In this document: positions 1 to 7,857 of the stretch, piece by piece
Layout: the number at the start of each line of letters is the position of its first letter
Numbering within the stretch: the first letter of the stretch is position 1
NCBI GenBank assembly: GCA_910588795.1
Contig: CAJURI010000073.1
Location: 1 to 11,035, forward strand
Source of the DNA: an uncultured Duncaniella sp.
GTDB taxonomy: Bacteria; Bacteroidota; Bacteroidia; Bacteroidales; Muribaculaceae
Direction of reading: 5' to 3'
Length of the DNA: 11,035 nt
The notes under the pieces: generated by a model
Database searches by the model: none
What the model was told of the DNA's origin: nothing
Seen by the model: only the letters and a program-made list of their open reading frames with translations
Translations under genes and position numbers: made by a program

Positions 1-171
1 AGGTGCCAGCCCTAATTTTTCAACTGCTCAAAAAACTTTAGCGGACAGTAATAGATTTATATCCATTCTGCAAATGTTAAATTACAATTATCAAAATTCT
101 TTTAAAAATTAGTGAAAAAATGATATACCTTTTCTGACCCATTGCGCTCTATCAATGTAAACGAAGTAAAA

Positions 172-1335
172 ATGGAATCCATACAGCGACTTTTATACAG
201 ATATATTATAGGTAAATGCACCCCCGCTGAGCTTGACTGCCTCCGTAAGTGGGCTGAAGGCTCTCCGGAGCGACAGGCTTTGTTGCGACGTCTGTCCGAC
301 GAGGATTATGTCACACGTCAGTTCACACGCCGTGAGCTTGTGCGCATAGACCGCCCCATGGCCGACATGTCGCGCCGCATATCGGCATCGCGCCGCAGGA
401 TGTGGGCGAAAGTCTCGTCTGTCGCAGCCGCGATTGCAGTGGTCGTCGTTATGGGCTTTACATTGTATGTCTACAATGCGGGCGGCATCAGTCTTTCGCC
501 CGAATCGTCCGCTATTGCCGCGGTGGAGCCTGATTCGGTCCGGCTTGAAGATATACTTCCCGGATCGACCAAGGCGCGTCTCACCTCCACCTCGGGTCCG
601 GCTGTCACCCTTCAGGCCGAGGACACCTCACGGGTGGGCAACCGCATAATTCTCTCGCAGAACTGTCCTGTCGACCGCATACCTGAGCTTTGCCTTGATG
701 TGCCTCGTGGGGGTGAGTTCAAGGTGATGCTTGAGGACAGTACCGAGGTGTGGCTCAATTCCGAATCAACGCTCCGCTATCCCGAGGTGTTCAGCCCGAA
801 TGAACGCAGGGTGCAGGTGACAGGCGAGGCCTATTTTGCCGTGAAGCATGACGCGTCGCGCCCGTTCTATGTCGAGACGCCCGAGCAGACCATACGCGTC
901 TACGGCACATCATTCAATGTCAGGGCCTATGCCGACGATCCGATGGTCTACACCACGCTTGAGGAAGGTTCCATATCTCTCACACGGCGTGACTTCCATT
1001 CCGGCGAGGTGATGCTGTCACCAGGACATCAGGCCGTGCTCGACCGCAACAATCCGAGAGTGGAGATGAAAGTCGTCGATCCTTCGGTGATCACCGGATG
1101 GCGTCACGGGCGTTTCGTGTTTGAGGAGCAGCCGCTCTCATCGATCATGCGCGACCTGAGCCGATGGTACGATGTGGACTATGAGTTTGACGATCCTGCG
1201 CTTGAAAAGATCGTGTTTATGGGAAGCATACCCCGTTATGCCGACTTTGCGACGGCAATCTCCATAATTGAGAAGAGCGGCGGACTGAAATTTGTAATGC
1301 AGGGGGACAGAGTCCTCATCAGGAGAGAACCTTGA
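172..1335 (+). CDS. FecR-family anti-sigma factor (DUF4974-type)
   Basis: This is an inner-membrane anti-sigma factor that would hold an ECF (FecI-type) sigma factor and release it when the partner TonB-dependent transporter binds substrate. In the 387-residue product, residues 1-75 form a charged cytoplasmic sigma-binding region. Residues about 79-101 form one transmembrane helix (A/V-rich, ending VVVVMGFTLYVY). A FecR domain covers about 175-270, including the typical VWLNSESTLRYP and VTGEAYFAV segments. A DUF4974-like domain covers about 315-386 (FVFEEQPLSSIMRDLSRWYD) and is expected to contact the transporter's STN domain. The frame stays open to a TTG at 142, but ATG 172 gives the usual family N-terminus and follows an A-rich stretch, so I chose it. 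The STN-containing SusC starts 61 bases downstream, as expected for a cognate pair. No sigma gene is present in the 171 bases upstream. Family call is firm; the exact start is less so. Confidence 0.93.
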   Translation: MESIQRLLYRYIIGKCTPAELDCLRKWAEGSPERQALLRRLSDEDYVTRQFTRRELVRIDRPMADMSRRISASRRRMWAKVSSVAAAIAVVVVMGFTLYVYNAGGISLSPESSAIAAVEPDSVRLEDILPGSTKARLTSTSGPAVTLQAEDTSRVGNRIILSQNCPVDRIPELCLDVPRGGEFKVMLEDSTEVWLNSESTLRYPEVFSPNERRVQVTGEAYFAVKHDASRPFYVETPEQTIRVYGTSFNVRAYADDPMVYTTLEEGSISLTRRDFHSGEVMLSPGHQAVLDRNNPRVEMKVVDPSVITGWRHGRFVFEEQPLSSIMRDLSRWYDVDYEFDDPALEKIVFMGSIPRYADFATAISIIEKSGGLKFVMQGDRVLIRREP

Positions 1336-1364
1336 CAACACATAATACATAAGAGTTACTTTTC
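1332..1364 (+). promoter_or_regulatory. Weak candidate promoter for the SusC gene
   Basis: A near match to the Bacteroidota -7 element (TAnnTTTC, 7 of 8 positions of TAnnTTTG) lies at 1357-1364. A TTG at 1332-1334, overlapping the fecR stop codon, sits 22 bases upstream, slightly more than the usual spacing of about 20. This would let the transporter be transcribed apart from fecR. If an ECF sigma drives susC, the real promoter may not look like this, so it is only a candidate. Confidence 0.3.
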
Positions 1365-1396
1365 ATTATCAATCAACCTAAAAAATCATTATCAAA

Positions 1397-4300
1397 ATGA
1401 AGAAAGTACTATTAGCCATGTTGATGGCGGTCACGCTGCTTGTGCCGCTCGACGGTTATGCGCGAGCGTACAATGTGTCATTCGACAAAGCCACCCCCGA
1501 GGCTGTGATCAACACTCTCAAGCATGACACCGGGCTGGAGTTTGTCTATCAGAAGGATATTCTGAAGGCGGCGAAAAGCCCTGTGACTTGCAGCTATACA
1601 GGCCTGACTCTTGAGCAGTTGCTCAACCGTGTCATATCGATAAACATGTTTCTCGACTATGAGCTGGTCGACAAGACTGTCATACTCAAACGCCCCAACG
1701 TCGGTGTCGATCTCGTAAAGGGTGACATAAAAGGCGTGGTCTATGATGTGGAGGAAAACGAGCCTCTTGCGGGTGCCACCATCATGATCGACGGCACCAC
1801 CAAGATAACTGTCAGTGACGCTGACGGCCGTTTCACTATACCGGGTGTCACAGCTCTCAATCCTATGGTCACGGCAGTGTTTGTCGGCATGAAGCCTGTG
1901 TCGGTGAAAGTGACCCCTAAGAATATGCACGACATACGTTTCAATATGGAGACACATGTCACCATGATGAGCGAAGTGGTTGTGACTGGCTATCAGGACA
2001 TCAAGAAAGAAAAAATGACTGGCTCCGTGGCAACAATAAGCTCCGAAAAGCTTGAGGAGCGTTATACCCTCAACCTGCTTGACAATCTTGAGGGACGTGT
2101 CGCAGGTCTATCCACCTATGGAGGCAAGCCCATCATCCGTGGCGTCGGCACCCTCAGCGGCTCTACTGCTCCGCTGCTTGTGGTCGACGGTCTGCCTATA
2201 GAGGGAAGTCTCGAGGACATAAACCCTTATGACATTGAGAGTGTCAATGTGCTCAAGGACGCGTCGGCGTCGGCCATCTACGGTGCGCGTGCCGCCAACG
2301 GCATCATTGTCGTCACCACAAAGAATGCCAGGAAGAAAGGGAAGATTGATATCGACTTCTCAGCCAATCTCACATGGTACGAGAATAAGAATATGGACTA
2401 TCATGACAATTTCTACATGACTCCCGAAGAGCATATAAAGGCCGAGAGCGATTATCTGGAGTACAAGTATTTCGTCAAGGATGAGATCCGTAACAATGAT
2501 CCTGAGCAGAATATAAAACGTTTCCAGCAAGGACTGAGTACCGGACAGGCATATCCGAGTCTTATCGATTACTCCTATTATCAGCTTGCCACAGGAGCCA
2601 TTGACCGTAATCAGCTCAACACCATAATTGACGGGCTGAAGGGTAATAACTATGCCCGCGACTATGCCGACAATGTGTATCGCCGTCAGGTCATCCAGCA
2701 GTACAATCTTGCTCTGCGGAGTGCGTCCGACAAGTCACGCAACAGTATAGTGCTTAATTACAAGCATGACAACCGTGGCATTATCAACCATAAGGCCGAA
2801 TGGCTCAACATCTCTTATAAGGGTAGTTTTGACCTTGCCAAATGGCTCACGGCCACAGTGTCGATCAATTCGATTTATTCTACCGACCGTGCATATGGAT
2901 ATGACTACAACAGTTCCGCCAATAATCCATGGGCTTTTGCCCCTTACTATTCCTTCTATAACACCGATGGCTCCATCAAGCTTCAGTATCCGTGGTACAG
3001 CGGCAACGAATGGTGGGATCCGGGGGAGGGGATGTATGACCTCGGTGTGAATGTCGTGGATGAGATGTACAACAACACTCAGACCAACCGCCGTCAGAAC
3101 ATGCGTTATCACGGTGATCTCCTCTTCAGGATCATACCCGGGCTTACTGCCAATGCCCAGTTCATATATGAGGTCGATACCCGCAATCAGAAGCATCTCG
3201 CCACAGAGCAGAGCCATGCCGCAAGATCGATGCGCAACGCGTTCGCTTACCGCACTCCCGAAGGCACTGTGGATTACTATACACCGCGGTCGGGAGGCTT
3301 CCTTCAGACTACCGAAATCGAAGGTAACTACTGGACGGCGCGCGGGCAGCTCAACTATTCCCGCACATTCGGCAAGCACGATATCGCTGCCATAGCCGGT
3401 CTGGAGTTCCGTGAGACTACCTTAAAGGGCACCAAGGCTCTTGCTCTCGGATATGACGAGCAGCTTCAGTCAAGCTCTACTCACACTGTCGATTTCGGCA
3501 AGCTCAGCCAGATGCGCAACAGTCCGCTCTACATGTTGGAAGCCGGCGGATATCCGTGCCAGCAGTTTGTTTTTAATCCATACATGGAGGATGGAATGGG
3601 ACTTGTGCCTGAGGAGAAGCACCGTTACGGATCAGGTTATGCCAACCTTACATATACCTATGATGAGAAGTACAATGTGTTCGGGTCATTCCGCAAGGAT
3701 TATGCCGACGTGTTCGGCCTGAATTCCAAATTCCGCGGCAAGCCTCTGTGGTCGGTAGGTGCCGGATGGAATGTGCATAACGAGGGTTTCGTACGGGATT
3801 TTGCCCCTTGGCTAAGCTTCCTTAAGCTGCGAGTGTCCTATGGTGTGACAGGCAATATATATCAGGGTGCTACATCTGTGATGACAGCCTCGGCCGGAGA
3901 GATCAACAGCAACACCAATCTTCCCTACGGCACTGTGACCTCGCCTGCCAATCCGGATCTCCGCTGGGAGCAGAACCGCACTACCAATGTCGGTCTCGAT
4001 TTCAGTCTCTTCAACTACCGTCTGCGCGGCTCGTTGGATTTCTACAATAAAGTTGGCAAGGATATATTCAACGGCATGAACCTCGATCCGACAACCGGAT
4101 TCACTTCTATTGTGGCTAATGCAGCCTCCATCCGTAACCGTGGCGTCGAACTTGTCGCAGGCTATGACTGGTTTGTCCCGCGCAGCCGCCGTGATTTCTC
4201 ATGGACCACAAGCATGACATTCACATTCAACAAAAATGAGGTGACCGATGTGGAGAATCCTGCTACAGTCGCATATCAGCTGATCTCTACCCCCTATAAA

Positions 4301-4930
4301 GTGGGTTATCCGGTCAATGCCATGTGGAGCTACCGTTTCGCCGGTATATCCGACAAGGTAGGGGAGGAAGGACAGACCCTTTTCTACATGGAGGACGATG
4401 CCGTGCAGCATAACGTGTCAGGCAGGAGCATCGATATCCTTGAATTCTCGGGGCAGAGCGATCCGAAGTATATCGTAGGCATTGACAATACCTTCAAGTG
4501 GAACGGTTTCAGCCTTGGATTTGTGCTCGCTTATTATGGCGGACACAAGATGCGCGCACTTGCTCAGACTGAGGTGTTCAATAGTTACACTTCTCCTTTA
4601 GGGTCTTATTTTGTGAATGCATGGACTCCAGAGAACAAGACCGATGTCCCTGGTCTGGGTATCTATGCATCCAATGCCATAGGCTCCGAGCCACGTTACT
4701 CGAATACCGCTGTCCATGACGCCTCGTTCCTTAAGCTTCGCAATGTGGTGCTGGGCTACACGATACCGGAGACATGGCTGCGCCGCTTCGGCATAAATCT
4801 GCTCACTTTGCGTTTCCAGATCAACAATCCCAAGGCCCTGTGGACTGCCAATGACCTTGGCGTTGACCCCGAGACCCTCGGAATCCGCAATCCTGCATCG
4901 TATATGGTGGGTCTGAATCTCAACCTTTGA
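1397..4930 (+). CDS. SusC/RagA-family TonB-dependent outer-membrane transporter with STN domain
   Basis: This is an outer-membrane, TonB-energised importer that pairs with the adjacent SusD lipoprotein. A signal peptide covers residues 1-24, with probable cleavage after ARA. An STN domain covers about 25-100; in FecIR systems this domain reports substrate binding to FecR. A carboxypeptidase-regulatory-like beta-sandwich, typical of SusC proteins, covers about 111-195, beginning IKGVVYDVEENEPLAGATI. The family segment VVVTGY follows at 194-199. The plug covers about 200-310 and carries LLVVDGLPI and the SusC signature LKDASASAIYGARAANG near 286. The remainder to residue 1177 is beta-barrel, ending on a short hydrophobic strand (GLNLNL). 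The length is normal for STN-bearing SusC proteins and the frame is intact. Substrate specificity cannot be read from sequence. The STN domain and the fecR gene just upstream argue for ECF/anti-sigma control. Confidence 0.97.
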   Translation: MKKVLLAMLMAVTLLVPLDGYARAYNVSFDKATPEAVINTLKHDTGLEFVYQKDILKAAKSPVTCSYTGLTLEQLLNRVISINMFLDYELVDKTVILKRPNVGVDLVKGDIKGVVYDVEENEPLAGATIMIDGTTKITVSDADGRFTIPGVTALNPMVTAVFVGMKPVSVKVTPKNMHDIRFNMETHVTMMSEVVVTGYQDIKKEKMTGSVATISSEKLEERYTLNLLDNLEGRVAGLSTYGGKPIIRGVGTLSGSTAPLLVVDGLPIEGSLEDINPYDIESVNVLKDASASAIYGARAANGIIVVTTKNARKKGKIDIDFSANLTWYENKNMDYHDNFYMTPEEHIKAESDYLEYKYFVKDEIRNNDPEQNIKRFQQGLSTGQAYPSLIDYSYYQLATGAIDRNQLNTIIDGLKGNNYARDYADNVYRRQVIQQYNLALRSASDKSRNSIVLNYKHDNRGIINHKAEWLNISYKGSFDLAKWLTATVSINSIYSTDRAYGYDYNSSANNPWAFAPYYSFYNTDGSIKLQYPWYSGNEWWDPGEGMYDLGVNVVDEMYNNTQTNRRQNMRYHGDLLFRIIPGLTANAQFIYEVDTRNQKHLATEQSHAARSMRNAFAYRTPEGTVDYYTPRSGGFLQTTEIEGNYWTARGQLNYSRTFGKHDIAAIAGLEFRETTLKGTKALALGYDEQLQSSSTHTVDFGKLSQMRNSPLYMLEAGGYPCQQFVFNPYMEDGMGLVPEEKHRYGSGYANLTYTYDEKYNVFGSFRKDYADVFGLNSKFRGKPLWSVGAGWNVHNEGFVRDFAPWLSFLKLRVSYGVTGNIYQGATSVMTASAGEINSNTNLPYGTVTSPANPDLRWEQNRTTNVGLDFSLFNYRLRGSLDFYNKVGKDIFNGMNLDPTTGFTSIVANAASIRNRGVELVAGYDWFVPRSRRDFSWTTSMTFTFNKNEVTDVENPATVAYQLISTPYKVGYPVNAMWSYRFAGISDKVGEEGQTLFYMEDDAVQHNVSGRSIDILEFSGQSDPKYIVGIDNTFKWNGFSLGFVLAYYGGHKMRALAQTEVFNSYTSPLGSYFVNAWTPENKTDVPGLGIYASNAIGSEPRYSNTAVHDASFLKLRNVVLGYTIPETWLRRFGINLLTLRFQINNPKALWTANDLGVDPETLGIRNPASYMVGLNLNL

Positions 4931-4990
4931 TCCTTATATCATATGCCGGATCAGAAAAATAATAGAGTATTTACATTAATGAGTAATAAT

Positions 4991-6433
4991 ATGAATATCA
5001 AATATATAGCGGCAGGCATGGCGGCTTTTGGCGCGGTTGTCCTGTCATCATGCTCTGACTTCACCGAGATCGATGCCAAGGGCAAAAACCTGCTGAACCG
5101 TACACAGGACCTCGAACTTCTCCTTAACGCCGACTACAGTCTGAGTGCTACGGTGATGCAGGAGATAAGCGGTGATCTGATATATGCTTACTCCCCGTTG
5201 TCGACCATACTGAAAGTCCCTGTAAAGACCTCCAATTCCATAATCATGGGCTGGGACGAGGCCGGGCATGACGAGAAGCTCCCGGAGCTTACTGCCTCGG
5301 ATGCATGGTATGCCGGATGTTACGAATATATAGGGCGTATAGCCAATCCCATACTTTCTATGGTGGATGCCGCGGAGGGTGACGCCGCGACCAAGGCGGC
5401 TCTTAAGGCTGAGGCTTATGTGGTGAGGGCTTATTTCCACTTCCTTGCTGTCCAGAAATTTGCTCCCGCCTATAATCCCGCCACGGCATCCGGCGTTACG
5501 GCTATAGCTTACGTCAAGGAGGATCAGGACATAAAGGTGCCTACAGTGCCTGTCACTCTGGATGTGTTCTATGAAAATATCATTTCGGACCTTGATGCCG
5601 CCGAGGATCTTGACGCGCTTCCCGACGCTGCGTTGAATCAGCTCCGTTTCAGTAAGCCGTGCCTCTATGCCATAAGGGCACTCGCCCATATGGCCATGCA
5701 GAAGTATGACCTTGCGGCTCGTGATGCGCAGAAGGCCCTCGATATAAAGAAGACCGTCGCCGACTATAACGATATGCTCAACACATGTTACGGTGCCATA
5801 ACCGGTGCTCCTTACGAGGCTATTCTGCGTCCGAAACTTGCATGCCCCGAGGATTATTTCGCTGATTACAATATTGACTTCTATAATACGTATCTCAATG
5901 TGGATCAGCTTGAGCCCGGACATCTCATACATGACAAGTTCAACACGATGAACGCAGGCTATGAAGGCCTCATGGACCCCTCTCAGATGATGATAGGGAT
6001 TCCGGGGCTGTTCATGACCATGGATCTGGATTCATCATGGCCTCTTATCGGTCTGCGGTCCACTCAGATGTATCTCATACTTGCGGAATGTGCCATAAAT
6101 GAGAACAAGTATGATGTGGCTATGGGCTATCTCGACAAGATACGTGTCAACCGTATCCGGCGTGACATGTATGCACCCCTCGAAGGCACTGTCACCGACA
6201 AGGCTACGGCTATAAAACATCTGAAGAGCACTGCCCTCGGAGAGAATATGACAACGGTGTGGTCATTTGTCGACAAGAAGCGTTGGACACAGCTCGATGA
6301 CTACAAGGAGACATACAGGCGCACCCTTGTTGACATAGACATGACTCTTACCCCTGAGTCATCGCTCTGGGTGTTCCCCATACCTCAGAATGTGATAAAC
6401 AACAATCCTAATTTCAAGCCATATATGAACTAA
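4991..6433 (+). CDS. SusD/RagB-family outer-membrane lipoprotein
   Basis: This is the surface substrate-binding lipoprotein that caps the SusC barrel. The N-terminus is a lipoprotein signal with lipobox LSSC, placing the lipidated cysteine at residue 21. The residues after it (CSDFTEID) are acidic, which fits the surface-export signals of Bacteroidota lipoproteins. Family segments seen are AYVVRAYFHFLAVQKFAPAYN (about 140-160), a TPR-like helical region, LRSTQMYLILAEC (about 354-366), FVDKKRWTQLDD (about 426) and the near-terminal FPIPQNVINNNPNF typical of SusD proteins. At 480 residues it is at the short end of the family's normal range. In-frame ATGs also exist at 4943 and 4979. I chose 4991 because MNIKYIAAG begins a standard signal peptide, although 4979 is nearly as good. 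It follows susC by 60 bases and should be co-transcribed with it. The ligand is unknown. Confidence 0.95.
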   Translation: MNIKYIAAGMAAFGAVVLSSCSDFTEIDAKGKNLLNRTQDLELLLNADYSLSATVMQEISGDLIYAYSPLSTILKVPVKTSNSIIMGWDEAGHDEKLPELTASDAWYAGCYEYIGRIANPILSMVDAAEGDAATKAALKAEAYVVRAYFHFLAVQKFAPAYNPATASGVTAIAYVKEDQDIKVPTVPVTLDVFYENIISDLDAAEDLDALPDAALNQLRFSKPCLYAIRALAHMAMQKYDLAARDAQKALDIKKTVADYNDMLNTCYGAITGAPYEAILRPKLACPEDYFADYNIDFYNTYLNVDQLEPGHLIHDKFNTMNAGYEGLMDPSQMMIGIPGLFMTMDLDSSWPLIGLRSTQMYLILAECAINENKYDVAMGYLDKIRVNRIRRDMYAPLEGTVTDKATAIKHLKSTALGENMTTVWSFVDKKRWTQLDDYKETYRRTLVDIDMTLTPESSLWVFPIPQNVINNNPNFKPYMN

Positions 6434-6437
6434 ACCA

Positions 6438-6535
6438 ATATCGCAGGGGCGCGTGTGCGGAGCGAGCCAAAGCTTCAAAAACACATGTCGGCTTTTTCAT
6501 CACCGCATACACTCCGTAGCGCGTCCCAGCGATAT
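6438..6535 (+). repeat. Long imperfect inverted repeat in the susD-tlpA gap
   Basis: The arms lie at 6438-6462 and 6512-6535 and enclose about 49 bases. Reading inward they pair ATATCGC/GCGATAT, then a mismatch, GGG/CCC, a G-T wobble, CGCG/CGCG, an unpaired 3-4 base bubble, and CGGAG/CTCCG. A smaller inner hairpin is possible (AGCC at 6465-6468 with GGCT at 6490-6493, followed by a T run). As RNA this would be a stable structure between the susCD message and the thioredoxin genes. It could protect the upstream message, attenuate read-through, or be a processing site. The base pairing is seen directly; the role is inferred. Confidence 0.6.
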
Positions 6536-6548
6536 CATTACATTCACA

Positions 6549-7691
6549 ATGAAACAATTATCAATTCTTGCACTCGGCGCAGCCGCTGTGCTGGCAGGCT
6601 GCAACTCTCGCCCCGCCAATCAGTTTGATCTCAAAGGCTCCATCGATGGGGCCGACGGTCAGACAATCTATCTTGTCTATATGAGCGGAGACTCCGTGAC
6701 TACGGACAGCACTGTGATTTCCGACGGCGCATTCGCGTTTACCGGTATGGTGGATAAGCCTGTCAACGGTACTTTCTATATCGGTGATATCCGTAATTGG
6801 GAAAGCAAGACTCGTGCCGGCATATATCTCGAACCTGCTGAAATGACTGTGACCGGTCTTACTTCCGAGGATTTCTCCAATGCTAAGATTTCAGGGTCGA
6901 AGACACAGGGGGAGGTTGACGAGTACAATGCTCTGTTGAGCCCTCTCAGGGATGAGATGGCTGAGACGCGTTCGGCCATAAAGAATGCCGATGAGGCTTC
7001 GCGCCCGGCCCTTGAAGCCCGCAATGACTCCCTGACCAAGGCCTATGAAACCATGACAATAGACTTTATCAATTCCCATCCGGCATCATATCACTCTGCG
7101 GATCTTCTGGTCATGAGTGCCGGGCGCATGTCCTATAAGGATCTCAAGGCTACATATGACGCTCTTACACCCGAAGTCCAGATTGCCGCCAAAGAGGTTG
7201 CCGATGAAATTGTCGCCCTGGAAGCTTTACAGCCTGGCAAGCCCGCTCCCGATCTCATTGGTAAAAATCCCGACGGGAAAGAGATAAAGCTCAGTGACCT
7301 TAAAGGCAATGTGGTTCTGATCGATTTCTGGGCCACATGGTGCGGCCCGTGCCGTGCCGCTCTTCCCCATGTCAGAGAGGTCTACAACAAGTATCACGAC
7401 AAAGGTTTTGAAGTGTTCTGTGTCGCTGACAATGACTCCGATCCCGACAAGTGGAAAGAAGCTATAGAAGAGGAAGGAATAGGGGACTATTACAATATAT
7501 TGCGCGGCCTGAAGGTAAACTATACACCTGACGGACAGTTTGCCGGATTCGATGATTCCGGCGATCAGAGCAAGAAGTATGCGGTCCACTTTCTCCCGAC
7601 CAAGTATCTCATAGCCGCTGACGGGACTGTGATCGGCAAGGTCGATACCGAGGAAGATCTTGACAGCAAGCTCGCGGAAATTTTCAAATGA
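6549..7691 (+). CDS. TlpA/ResA-like thioredoxin lipoprotein with DUF4369-like domain (copy 1)
   Basis: This is a membrane-anchored periplasmic thiol-disulfide oxidoreductase of 380 residues. The lipobox LAGC puts the lipidated cysteine at residue 18. The next residues (NSRPANQ) lack the acidic surface-export signal, so it probably faces the periplasm. A DUF4369-like beta domain covers about 23-115 and a charged helical linker runs to about 230. A TlpA/AhpC-type thioredoxin fold covers about 235-380, with WCGPC at 264-268 and the cis-proline segment LPT at P350. Compared with copy 2 there are about 15 extra residues between the active site and the cis-proline (around LKVNYTPDGQFAGF), and an additional cysteine at 291. 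The frame is open upstream to 6453, but only ATG 6549 gives a signal peptide. No promoter was found in the 115-base gap, so it may be read through from susCD. The substrate is unknown. Confidence 0.9.
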   Translation: MKQLSILALGAAAVLAGCNSRPANQFDLKGSIDGADGQTIYLVYMSGDSVTTDSTVISDGAFAFTGMVDKPVNGTFYIGDIRNWESKTRAGIYLEPAEMTVTGLTSEDFSNAKISGSKTQGEVDEYNALLSPLRDEMAETRSAIKNADEASRPALEARNDSLTKAYETMTIDFINSHPASYHSADLLVMSAGRMSYKDLKATYDALTPEVQIAAKEVADEIVALEALQPGKPAPDLIGKNPDGKEIKLSDLKGNVVLIDFWATWCGPCRAALPHVREVYNKYHDKGFEVFCVADNDSDPDKWKEAIEEEGIGDYYNILRGLKVNYTPDGQFAGFDDSGDQSKKYAVHFLPTKYLIAADGTVIGKVDTEEDLDSKLAEIFK

Positions 7692-7758
7692 GACTGTTCC
7701 TGTGTTCCTGTGATGTAGATTTATTGCGTAAAAGGGCGTAAGTTACAAATATTTGTTG

Positions 7759-7777
7759 TACTTTTGTCTTCAAAAGT
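7759..7777 (+). promoter_or_regulatory. Candidate -7 promoter element overlapped by a palindrome, upstream of tlpA copy 2
   Basis: TACTTTTG at 7759-7766 matches the Bacteroidota -7 consensus TAnnTTTG exactly and lies 92 bases before the next ATG. No TTTG/TTG is present at the ideal -33 distance. The nearest TTG (7724-7726) is 32 bases upstream, too far. The -7 element sits within a perfect 7-bp inverted repeat, ACTTTTG and CAAAAGT around a TCTT loop (7760-7777), which also covers the expected transcription start. This could be an operator or a hairpin at the very 5' end of the message. The match is seen; promoter function is inferred. Confidence 0.45.
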
Positions 7778-7857
7778 TGCTTATGTCCCTTTTCGTATCT
7801 TTTCCTGACAGCGGACACCCAACTAACTATCCAATCATTTTCTAACATCACAACACG

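Noticed and set aside
2..112. Reading frame open from the window edge to a TAG at 110-112
   Set aside because: It is 36 codons of A/T-rich sequence with no recognisable sigma-factor or other protein segment. It is most likely intergenic, though the end of an upstream gene cannot be strictly excluded.
126..133. TACCTTTT as a -7 element for fecR
   Set aside because: Only 7 of 8 positions match and no -33 TTTG/TTG lies about 20 bases upstream, so it is not distinguishable from A/T-rich background.
142..171. TTG start extending FecR by 10 residues
   Set aside because: The extension adds no family-like sequence, and ATG 172 gives the usual FecR N-terminus after an A-rich leader.
2735..3379. Long minus-strand open frame inside the SusC gene, and similar ones within SusD and the ThuA/DsbD-alpha gene
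   Set aside because: These lie opposite strongly supported genes, contain no recognisable domains, and follow from the codon bias of the + strand genes.
6453..6548. 32-residue N-terminal extension of the first thioredoxin lipoprotein
   Set aside because: It would run through the inverted repeat and bury the lipoprotein signal peptide inside the protein. ATG 6549 starts a proper signal with lipobox at residue 18.
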